Shown here one piece after another: positions 34,301 through 45,000 of a stretch of DNA of 64,000 nucleotides (the first letter of the stretch is position 1; each line of letters starts with the position of its first letter). Source of the stretch: Blattamonas nauphoetae (lineage: Eukaryota; Preaxostyla; Oxymonadida). A model generated the notes under the pieces. It made no database searches and was not told the origin of the DNA. It saw only the letters and a list, made by a program, of their open reading frames with translations. The stretch is taken from positions 62,001 to 126,000 of the forward strand of contig JARBJD010000200.1 of the NCBI GenBank assembly GCA_033064195.1. Direction: 5' to 3'. The position numbers and the translations under genes are program-made.

Positions 34301-37270
34301 TCTCTGAGACAGCAATGTGATCGTCTTCAGTCTCAGCTAAGACAAGCGGAAGAGAACAATAAAGCTCTGAATGACAAACTAAAGAGCACTGAAGCAGAAA
34401 AGAGAACTGTTTCCGAGCAACTCCAGCTGGAACATGACAAAGAGAAGGAAAACATGAAGAAGGAAACAATACGACAAGAAATCAATCACAAAAATGAAAT
34501 CGGTTCTCTACGACAACAATGTGACGATCTTCAGTCTCGGCTGATACAAGCTCAAATGCTTAACACGACCCGTCAACAAACGATCGATGATCTGACACGG
34601 AAAGGCAACGACCTCCAGAACAGATATCGCACGATGGAAGATGAGAGGAACCATTTGAACCAAACCGTCTTGACTTTGAATGACAAATTTAAGAATGCTG
34701 ATCAAGTCCAAAAAGAACTTGAAGCACAAATCCGAAAGTTGGAGCAAGAAAAGAAAGTTGCGTTGGACAATCTCAAAAAGGAGAAAGAAACCTCCGAACA
34801 ACTCAAGCTGAAATACACTAAAGAGAAGGAAAACATGAATAACAAGATCATCGATCTGGAGAAAGAAGCGGAAGCGCGAAAAAAGGAGTTGGAAGACAGA
34901 AAGCAGGAAATGGCAAGACAAGAAAACGATCACAAAAATGCACTTGAAAAGCTCACCCACGAAAGGAATCAATTTGAGAGCCGGCTCAAAAACCTGGAGA
35001 AGGATACTGACACAATTGTGAAGGAACTCAAAGCGGAGAGGGAGAAGGACATGGATCGACTCCGACAAGAACTCGAATCTCAGAAAAGTCAGACTGGAGC
35101 ATCCCAACGAACTGCGGAACAATCGCAAGAGGAACGATGGAAGATGGTTGAGAACTTGAAGAAAGAAGAACGGGAGCGAGAGAAGCTCCAACAAGAATTC
35201 GAGAATTACAAAACACAACATCAATTGGAGAAAGGCACACTGAACACAACACAAGAAATAATCACTCAACTTGAGAAAAACAACCAAGATCTTCGGAGTG
35301 AAAATAGAACACTCAAGATCGAGCTACAAAAGAGTGAAGATGCAAGAAAAGCAGAAGAGGAGACGAATCGCAAGAAAGATGAAGAATTGAGACACAGCCA
35401 AACAGAGCTGAACAATTTGAAAGTGCAATTTGAACAAACGAACGACAGTGCACGAGACTTTAAAGCGAAATGGAAGGATGCGGAACGGCGAGCAAAAGAG
35501 TTAGAAGACACGAACCGGGAAAAGCTCAGAGAATCGGAAGAGAATAACATGAAAATGAAGGAAGAGATGACACAGAAAACCAATGATTTTCAGAGCAGAT
35601 ACAAAATAATCGAAGAAGAGAGAAACAACTTGAAGCAAACCGTCACAACACTGAACGAGAAACTCCAAACCGCAAACCAGGTTCAACAACAGGTTCAGAA
35701 GCTGGAGAAAGAGAAGGCGGACATGAACCAGGAAATGGCAAGTCAAGAAGCCAATCACAAAACTACACTTGAAAATCTCACAAACGAAATAAATCAATTT
35801 GAAAGCCGGCTCAAAAATTTGGCGAAGGATCATGACCAACTTGTGACCGAACTCGAGACGGAAAAGGAAAAGACAAAGAAACTCAGCCTGACACTCGATC
35901 AAATGGAAAAGGACAAAACGAGCCGTGAAGAGCTGAATGAGGAAATGAACCAACTCCAACAAAGATTTGCAGCTCAGAAAATGCAAACCGAAGTGATTCA
36001 ACAAACAGTGGTTCAGACAGAGAAAGAACTCCAAACGGAGAAGGCAAAGACAACAGCCCTCCAATCGGAAGTGGATCGTCAAAACACATCCATCGAAGAG
36101 TTGCAGCAGAAAGCGAAGAAAGCTGAAGAGGGACGACAGAAGACTGACGAGAAATTGATGCAAGAAGAACGGAAACGACAGGAGATCCGGCGAGAATTCG
36201 AGAATTACAAAACACAACATCAATTGGAGAAAGGTACACTGAACACAACACAAGAAAGAATCACTCAACTTGTGAAAAACAACCAAGACCTTGAGAGTGA
36301 AATCGAAACACTCAAAAACGAGCTACAAAAGAGTCAAAAGTCAAGAAAAGCAGAAGAGGAGATGAATCGCAAGAAAGATGAAGAATTGAGACACATCCAA
36401 ACAGAACTGAACAATTTGAAAGTGCAATTTGAACAAACGAACGACAAGGCCAGCAACTTTGAATCAAAATGGAAGAATTTGGAAAAAGAGAAAGAACATC
36501 ACACAGACACTGTTCTCCATCTTCAGAATGAATTGTGCAATGCTTTGACCGACAAACAACAATCTGAAACGAGGGCAGACACTTCTGAAGGTGTGGTGCG
36601 TACCCTTCAAGAGGAGCTGAATGAAAAAAACCAGTCGATCTCACGATTATCGATGAGAATCGAGGACATCACCGTTCAACTCAACGAAACTAAAGAACAA
36701 GTACAGCGAGTTCAACGGGAGGCAACTCATCAGGTCACAGAAACCCAGAAATTCAATTCTGACATGAAACTGAGAGCAGAGGAGGAGAAGCACCAAGAAG
36801 AATCACGACTCTGGCAAGAAAACAAACGCGGACTGGAAACTCAAATTCGGAGGCTTGATGAAGGAGTGTCAAATGACAAGGCTCTCATCACCACTCTGGA
36901 GCAGAAATGTCTTGAATTCGAAAACAAATGGAAGAAAGCGAATGATGAAGCTGTTCATCTCACCGCCGAAGTCAGGAAATTGAAATCATTGAATCAAGAA
37001 CATGGTCCTCCCATCTCTGAAAAATCTGTTCAACAATGGCAAAACTGTCAGAATGCTAAGCAAGACATTAAACAACTCAAGGAGATCTTCCGGAATGCTG
37101 GGGTTGCCCAAGCACAAGTCAACAGACTGCATCCGAAAATAGACGGCTCTTACTTCCATTCAGGACCACAACTTTTTAATCAAATGCAAATCCTCCGTCA
37201 AATTAGCACCATTGTAGAGCGACTAGAATCTCTCATTTCAAAAATTATCTCCCAGTCTCAACCAGAATAA
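31381..37270 (+). CDS. Protein kinase - zinc finger - USP deubiquitinase - coiled-coil fusion
   Basis: Exons: 31381-31412, 31447-31548, 31581-31674, 31710-31789, 31823-31838, 31866-32020, 32063-32170, 32201-32445, 32476-32987, 33034-33252, 33305-33499, 33599-37270 (TAA). Introns are 27-52 nt, except a 99-nt in-frame one that could be retained; all phases agree. This gives at least 1,809 residues. The kinase part (1-270) has GLGRGSSGIV, LAAVKII, IIDFRDLKLENIF (Phe where His is usual), SDYG, TPVYLAPEIV and DTWAIGVM. A CEIC...H...H finger lies near 365. The USP core has the Cys box GLVNPGLQCYLN (~425-435), MNDTQDFFNRLV, SIPPVLFVDL, NNKRFAFP and the His box SLTMGHYYSFI (~725-735). From ~810 to the end it is a heptad coiled coil. 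The kinase and USP share a reading frame across a 30-nt intron (32446-32475), and no ATG suits a separate USP start. The 5' exon is unresolved: a TAA sits just before YLGLGRGSSG. Confidence 0.8.
35201..36460 (+). repeat. Internal ~1-kb duplication in the coiled coil
   Basis: Positions 35201-35455 recur at about 36200-36455 with few changes (both encode FENYKTQHQLEKGTLNTTQE and DEELRHxQTELNNLKVQFEQ). The 999-bp offset is 333 codons, so the frame is kept. Between them a weaker repeat pairs NQFESRLKNLEKD (near 34970) with NQFESRLKNLAKD (near 35800). Confidence 0.85.
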
Positions 37271-37365
37271 CCGTAAGAGAAAATCAATTTCTCATCCAAG
37301 CTCTTTTCTCCTTTTTTCTCTTTTGTTTGATCAACCCTTTATCCTAACCTCACTCGTTCGGATCA

Positions 37366-39031
37366 ATGTGTCTTGCTTCCTTTGTCTTTGTCCAACACAT
37401 ACTGTGCAACATAGATACCGTTAGAATCATCCATACAACCGATAGTATGAGATATCAGTGATTTTCACTCAAATTAGTCCATGGATGGATTGGAGGGCAT
37501 CCCCACGACAAAGCACATAGTGGCAATCTTGGAGACCTCTACAACTTTGTGATTCATCAAAAAGAACAAGCAAAATCAAATGAATTCGTCGTTATGTTCG
37601 ACACCGGTGATTTTGTCCAGGGAACAGCATACAGTGATGCCACACATCCTGCTGGGACATTTATCATGTCTTGTCTCAAAATGCTTCCATATGATGCACT
37701 CACTCTAGGAAATCACGATGTCCGTCACTCAGAAATAGTTGATGCAATCGCCAATGACTTCACTCCTCACTGGAATGGAACGTTTGTCCTCATCTGTCCT
37801 TTCCTGCTTTAGACTTCTTGGCGCACAATGTGTTTACTCAGGAAAGCGAAAATTGACCGACCTCTATACAGTTATCCCCCTTCCAAACCACGCTGGCAAC
37901 ATTCTGGTGTTCGGGTGGATCTATTACTTTGACAAAACAGCGTCGAACATCGAACTCACTCCTTGGGATGATTACATCAAAGATCCTCGCTTTTTGTCTG
38001 CCTTTGAGACACCAAACATCAAATTGGTCGTCAACCTCTGTCACATCTCGACCATCAGTTCCCTTGTGACTAAACTCGAAAAATTTGTTGCAAACAGTCT
38101 CCCGGATGTGCCCCAAGTGAGCTTGACAGGCCATACCCACCTCCAGTTTACAAAGTCCTCAGACAATCGGTACACAATGGAAAGCGGGTCTTATTTGAAG
38201 ACTGTTGGTGTCTTAGATGTCAAACTTGGTAAGAAAAAAGCTTCCTTCAAACAGGAAAGTGTTGAATTCAACATCCAAAACCTGTCATCGTTCTGTGGCA
38301 TCTCCGAATCGAAGTGGGAGACCGCAGGAGGAGCTTATATCAAACAAACCATTGCCGCGAAAGCAGAAGAACTGAACTTAGCCCACATTATTGGATATGC
38401 CCAGACGGAGTATTCGATGACGCCGAAATTGACCAGCCGCTCGAAGAATGTGTACGGATTGATGGTTGAAAAGGTTCTCCCCGAACTCGGTCCCCACACG
38501 AAAGGACAACTCCAGTCAACAACCAACCGTCCTGTTTATTTCCTTGACATCCTTCTTGTCAGAGGTGTGTTATTCCGTTCTTTCAGTCCTCTTCTCCAGA
38601 GAAGATATACAAAGGCCCTGTCAATGTGTTTGATCTCTATGCATGTGATCCCTTCAACTATGAATTCTATGGCTATGCCAATGTTTCTGGGACCCATTTG
38701 AAGAAGGTGATCAACATGCTCCTTCCTCCACCGGAGGATGATCTTGGTCTGCCCAGTTCTTTTTCATTTTCGACAGATTCTGACCCTTTTGTTCCCACTC
38801 GGATTTACTACTACTGGACAGATACGAGTATCAAATCGGACCAGTTCTACGATGTCTATCTCGTTGCAACAAACGAGAATGATCTTCGGGTCTGTTTTTT
38901 CCTCTCCTGATGCGATGTGTCCTCTTCAGAAACGATTTGAGAAAGTTGCCCCAGGAAAGTACAAAATACACAAAACTAGTGTCTTCTATCGTGACTGTCT
39001 TGCAGAATACATAGAATCACACTGGAACTGA
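37366..39031 (+). CDS. 5'-nucleotidase-family metallophosphoesterase, 508 aa
   Basis: Five exons: 37366-37444, 37478-37781, 37813-38564, 38600-38889 and 38930-39031. The introns are 33, 31, 35 and 40 nt; the sum is 1,527 nt, 508 codons plus TGA. The start MCLASFVFVQHILC looks like a signal peptide, so the enzyme is probably secretory. Metal-site motifs are all present: HTTDIHGW, DTGDFVQG, LGNHDV, NLCHIS and TGHTH. The layout (HGWIGGH near the start, LVFGWIYYF after the nucleotidase core) resembles the fungal YHR202W-type subgroup. It should hydrolyse phosphate esters such as nucleotides using two metal ions; the substrate is unknown. It starts 95 bp after the kinase-USP gene. Parts of a near-identical copy lie at 47847-48123, 50797-50868 and 54120-54253. 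Confidence 0.9.
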
Positions 39032-39401
39032 CAATCAGACTATTCCACCTGTTATTTCATATCTTAGCGTTGTGTTATCATACCTAATGATGAGATTTTC
39101 CCTCTTTCTGTCAAAGTGACGAATAATATCACAGTGAAAGTCAGACGTTCATTCCTCCCATGAGCCCTGCACAGGGCTGTTGGGCATCACCTTGAAACTG
39201 GTCAACTCAGTATCACTCATCTGGAGATGGAAAATGATTGTGTGTCGGCTTGGCACAGGCTGGGGGATGATATTTCACATCAAAAAATGGGGCACAGAAG
39301 AGAAGATTTGTGGAGGAAGACTCAACCATCCGGTCTTCTATTGACACAGTAGACATCTCCCCATCTATTCATCGTTTCAGAATACCATATTCGTCAACAA
39401 G

Positions 39402-41727
39402 ATGTCTTCACATCCCAAAGTTGGCAGCTCAAAAGCGAAAGAAACAGTTTGGCGACTTTGTCTCGATATCACTCTGAACTGTTTTCAGAACTCGATCGAA
39501 GCATTTCTACGCCATTTGTGTGGAGAGTGCAAACCACTACGTCCATTAATGCTAGATTCACTCCAAGTTCTTGCGAAAGGTCTGTCTCGACTTGAATGTG
39601 TTTCATTCTCGTTTATAATTTTGACAGAATCTGATTGGGCCCTCTCAACAATTCTTGATGTGGAATACATCAGACCTCTTGAGGAATATTGTGAACAGAC
39701 CGAGCCTTGTGATGTTCCAGTGTGATTCATGTTTCTTCATCATTTCTCAGATTTCACTCCCACAATTGTTGCTTCTGATTGGTCTGCCAATGTTTTCCTC
39801 TCTTCATCATTGTTTATTCGTGATTTCTTCGATCAGGGAAAACATCAGAAGATGAATTGGATCGCATTCGTGAATCGTCGATCCCATCTTTCTTTCTCAA
39901 GTGGATGATCTCTATTTCGGATAACAATTTGCTCACTGAAGTGTGCCTTCCTCCCTTTTTCCATTATTTTGTCTCAGATCGCAGATTGTCTGTTATTGTT
40001 GACTTCTACTCTTCGATCGTCTTCCACCTTCCTCGCACACTACAAAACCGAAATTCTCGCCTTTATTGATCAATGTGAGAGTGTCAAGTCAAATATTCCA
40101 TATTTGAAGATTCTCACCCATCTGTGTTTCTCGCCACATCTCGATGTGTCGAGAATGGCTCTCAAAGCGCTCACTACTCGATGCAAGTCTGATTATAAAA
40201 CCCAATTATCCCTCCAAGAACTCAAAGTACCTTCTGCTTCGACTGACACATCCTCGAAGCGTGTCCACTTCGCAGAACGACTTTGTTCGATGCTCGCCGA
40301 ACGTGTTTCCGAAATGAAGTCACTCTTCATCGAATCCTCACCTGGCGATCCAACCAACTCTGCTCTCTCCGCCACACCTCCCGAAAACTCACCACATCTC
40401 ACCCGAGACACTGCGTTGGAACTGCTATGTGAAGGACTCGCTCTCCTCGACTCAATCAAATTAAACAGGTCCTCCATCGTTGAAAAAGTCTGCTTTTGAC
40501 TCTTCTCATCTTTTCTGATTATTTCAACACATTCCCTCAGAATTTTGCCACAAAAATCTTGTTGAATGTCGAATCCAGTGACTTTTTGAACCTGATTCCT
40601 TCGCTTTTACAGGTGTGCGATCCAAAACTCATTAACAATGTCTCATTTCTTCATCCTCATTCTTCCAGATTATTTGGTGCCTCACGAATGAATCTACGAC
40701 CTCCGCGGATGACAGAGAATACATATATTCTCAAACATGTCTTATCGACAAACTTACCCCATCCCTTCGTCTTGACACTCCATTTCTCCATCCACTCCTC
40801 TTCTTCTATCGCAACATGCTCATCGGGCGAGAATCAGACCAACTTTTTGACCCAATTCTCATCTCTGTTCTGAAACTTGTTTCTTCAATGACTGACTACA
40901 CAGCATTTCTGTCCATCCCTCGCATCGATTCAGCAGTCTTCACATCGCCACTCAACGATGCTATATCGATTATTGATGACCTCGTGGGCCCAATATTTGA
41001 TCGAACACATCTGTTGATGGAATCCTCTTTCCTTCAAGACTGTAACAAGTTCCTCATCGATCCACGCTATTCTCTCGAACACTATTCTGTGATAAGAATT
41101 CTCTATCGACTCACATATCTTGACTATCCCGATGTCTCCCCAAGTTATATCGCTTATCACTTCGAAAGCAGTTCAACCGCCACAACTGTGTTCCAAACTT
41201 TCAAACAAATCTCTCAGACCCGTGAATACGGCAGTTCTGATAACATATTATTCTTCTGCGTCAGGATGATAGTAAATCTCATCTGCGGTTCTGATTCCCT
41301 CGCTCTCTCCTTCCTTAACGCTGGTTTAATCACAATCCTTCAAAATCTTCTCTCCGCCGTTAGTCAAGCAGTGTACACTGAAATAATGTACATTTTCACA
41401 AACCTATCCGATTGTGGCGTCGATGTTGTGACCAAAACGTTGATCAGTGGCAACATTCCTTGTTATTTGGCCCATTTTCTCGGCAGGATCACAGACCCCC
41501 ATGATCTCTCGACTCTTCTCGCTTCTGTGGAACGTTTCGCCATTTTCTCCGAAAAATCAGCACAGATGTCCGAAATTGCACATCTACGGTTTGATTCAAC
41601 ATTCTTCCAGCAAGCGGCGGAGTCCGATCTTCCCAATCTGGTTTCTTCACTAATTTCGCACAAAGATGAGAAAGTCAAGCATTATGCGGAGAAAGCCTTA
41701 ACTGCCTTGACGGACTTCGAGAAATAG
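39402..41727 (+). CDS. Armadillo/HEAT-like repeat protein, 681 aa
   Basis: Seven exons: 39402-39579, 39628-39719, 39751-39781, 39837-39940, 39978-40487, 40541-40612 and 40669-41727. The introns are 48, 31, 55, 37, 53 and 56 nt; the sum is 2,046 nt, 681 codons plus TAG. The product is all-helical in character, with runs of paired amphipathic helices. It has one segment resembling armadillo repeats of importin alpha (IIWCLTNEST, near 40669) and others such as FCVRMIVNLICGS and EIMYIFTNLSDCG. No importin-beta-binding domain is seen. A ~60-residue Ser/Thr/Pro-rich insert sits near 40220-40410. The start is the first ATG of the exon, preceded by a possible acceptor (TTTCAG at ~39380), so an upstream exon is possible. 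Function is unknown; a protein-binding scaffold or transport role is likely. Confidence 0.8.
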
Positions 41728-42066
41728 AAGTCTTATCTCCAAACGAGATGGAATATCCTTTGTCACTTCGATTATTGTCAATTCACAGGAAATTTACTCA
41801 AACTATCTTCATTTTTTCTTTCAAAACCATAATTGGAAGATATATCAGATGGGAGGTGAGTCAAGGGATGGTTGTCACGTCATTGGTAGCGCTTTTCTGG
41901 AGGGGGTCGGGGAGAGTGCTGCCTCAGCTGTTATGACAGCGTCTATATTCGTGTAAACACTTCACACCTTCTCAAGAATGTATCTGTCACATTTGAGGAA
42001 AGAGTTCAGTTAATGAATGATGAAATGCTGTTTTAGAGTTTGTGAAGTGATGATCAAAAAAAGAAT
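41728..42066. other. Intergenic between convergent genes
   Basis: The 3' ends of the armadillo-like gene (+) and the OTU gene (-) face each other here. A short frame (41748-41936) shows no motif. No terminator or repeat is recognised. Confidence 0.5.
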
Positions 42067-45000
42067 CTACTTCCTGCGTTTTGGGTCTTTCCGTCTTTCC
42101 TCTTCCTCCCGATTCTGTCGACGCTCGGTTTCAATGACGAGTCTCCTGAGTTGTTCTTCCTCTTCTGCCTGCTCCATTGCCCTCTTCTCCATCTCTTTTT
42201 GTCTCAGCTTGTCTCTTGATACGTCGCGTAGACTGACAAAATGAGTCACACCGCAGAATCCGATGTTGATTCGACGACCACTCCTTTCATACACTTGAGG
42301 CTGCACCACATTTGGGTAGTAATATGCAATAGGCCTCTCAAAGATTCTCGACAGGGAACGGAACTCGTAAAACCCTCCCCATTCCCCATCGGTTCGTTGT
42401 CTCTCGATATATTGCTCGAGTGTAACGTTCGGATCGTGATAGAATGGTTTTATTTCATCGATGTGTTGCCGCATATCTTCTACCAACCGAGGTCTGATGT
42501 GATCCACAAAGAATCTCCTTCTTTCAGCTTTGGAAAGGTTAATTGGGATCTCAATTCCAGCACGTGCCAGATCTTCATCGGTTAGTTGTTCCAACACTGC
42601 ATAGAGCCAGCAGTTTCCATCTCCTTCGACATCATCAACAAATTGCTGTCCAAATCGTTCTCTGAAGGTTTGTAGATCGATTGTCGTTCTGTTCGAGAAG
42701 TCCAGGCTTGAAGAAAGAGTCATCGGCAATGACCGGTCGATGGATGCTCTCTTCTCGGGTTTGGAGGGGGGGTTGAACGGCCCCGAGTCAGTTTTGTCTG
42801 TTCTCCACTGCTTCTTGAAGTCTTTCTCATCGAATGTGGGGTTTGCTCTTTCAAATAGACCCATCTCCTCCTTCGGTTTGCTAATCACCACGACATTGGC
42901 ATCAAGATTGGATGCTGCTATCTCCAAAGAGCTCAATTCGCTAATCATCACAAATAAATCGTTGCTCATGTGATCGTTGCCTGTTTCCTGCAATTTCTGA
43001 GGGAACACTTCAACGATCGCAGAAATCCAGTCAACAAGGAGCTGGACACTCATCCTCATCTCGTTTCGACTGACAGTCCTTTCATGATTCTTTGAGGATC
43101 GAGGCTCTGAGCTGTCTGTCTGTCGATGTTCTAGGACAACAGCACGCCAATCCTCGTAGTATCCGTATGCTGTGTTGAGGACGTTCTTGATCGCTTCGGT
43201 CACAACATCAATGCCGAGCTCCTCGATTTGCTTCGTTTGAGTCTTCAAAGGCAGCGTCATGGACGTGTCTTGTACTTTTCCTTCCATCCGATTGATATAT
43301 GTCAGTTCACGCAGCAAACTGTGGACCTCATCCTCATCACCCGCGCCCCAGGCGATCTGCAACTGCAAATTCAATCCTTCTTTCAGCACCTGCAAAAGAG
43401 TGTTCCTCATCATTGTTCTTCGGGATCCATTCGTCTGTTGCATGTCAACGATGTGGACACCTCCAAGCATGCCTAGATACCATCTCAACAGTGTTACATA
43501 AGCTTGAACCCGTTTGAGTCTGAATTGGAGTCGATGAAACGACAGTGTCAAGAGGGGTGGCAGGCTTCGCCTTTCCTGATTCCATTGTTCCCAAGTGGTC
43601 CCGAAGTAGTGTCGAGCATTCACTGCAACTCCTTCCAGTTCGTCAAACACATGAGAGTTGGTTTCAGAATCTCTGCCGAGTGCGTGAATCAATTCACATT
43701 CCACTGCAGCCGTGTCATTCAGCTCCACGAGTTGCTTTGATCGAACGAAAAACAAGACCGCGGCTTGGACATCTCCATTTTGGAGAGACAGCCGTGATCT
43801 CAGAAGGAATCCTTTTGATAAAATGCATTTCAGCTGCGATTTCTTTGTCTCGTTTCCTGAGGTGTGTATCATTTCGATCTGTTTGTTTTCATCTGCCTGA
43901 AGTGTAACATCCATACCAATGAGAGGTTCCTTGCGATTCAGCGATTGCCAAAACGATTCGTATTCGATGCGTTTCAAACGGAGAGGATCTGTCTCTTCCT
44001 CCAGGCGAACACTGACACGGTCTCGCCTGCCATTTGCACCTGCAGGAAGCATGAATTGTCTTTGATGTTTGGGGTCTTTGATGTCAACACTCGGCAAATC
44101 AAACTCCAACGATAGGTATGGCTGTTCTGCAAGCTTGATTGGGACGTATTGGTATTTGTCTCCTTCCTTATAGCTCAGTTTGTAGCCTTGAGCCCACAGA
44201 TGGAGTGCTTCGATGATCCCTGATGGATCTAACAGAGATCTTGCCAACGGCTGTGTTGATGTATCACGATGAATGTGATTTGCTTGTTTGTCCTGTGCGT
44301 CTTCAGACTGAAATTGATTTCGTGTTGATAAGATTCCATTTTGGATGGAGTGTTGACAAGAAGGCAGTCGATAGACATCTGGCATGTCAGGGATTTTGCT
44401 CGTACACGTAACCTGCACATAATCTTCTTGACGGAAAGATGATTGTTCTGTGGGCTGCATTTCACTGTTTACGTTCTTGTGTTGGATGTCAGATGCATAT
44501 GACACCAAATTAATAGACATCGTGACTTCTTTCAGTGTCAGATCTTTTTCTGGTGCCAGAGGAGCACTCTTCATGACTTTCGATTTGGCTTTCGGTTTGA
44601 TCACCTGACTGCCTTTCTTTTGTTTTGGTTGAATTTTCTCGACATGCCTGTGAACTTTGGTTGTATAAAATTTCGGTCTGTTTGAACGTTCGAGATCATC
44701 AATCAGTTCGTGGTTGATGTCAATTGATGAATCCCGGACTTTCATCTCGTCACAAAAATGGTTCGGAAAGTTCTTGACGACGAGTGATCCACAGAAGGCA
44801 CATCGGACGGCATGTGGATTGCGGTTGACTGGCAGATCATTAATGAAGCGATCCAAGACCGGAGTGGCACTTGCTGTCATTGCAGGGAGTGTGATGGTTC
44901 CAACATCAACCTCTCCTTTTGCTTCGTATTGTGCAATCCAGATGTTATGAACTGGAATGAACGATTCCAGTTGGGTTTTGTCTTTGAGCCGGAATTCGTC

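Noticed and set aside
34508-36286. Long minus-strand Leu/Phe-rich frames of 259 and 261 codons
   Set aside because: They are antisense to the Glu/Lys/Gln-rich coiled coil on the plus strand; complement codons give Leu/Phe/Ser-rich shadows.
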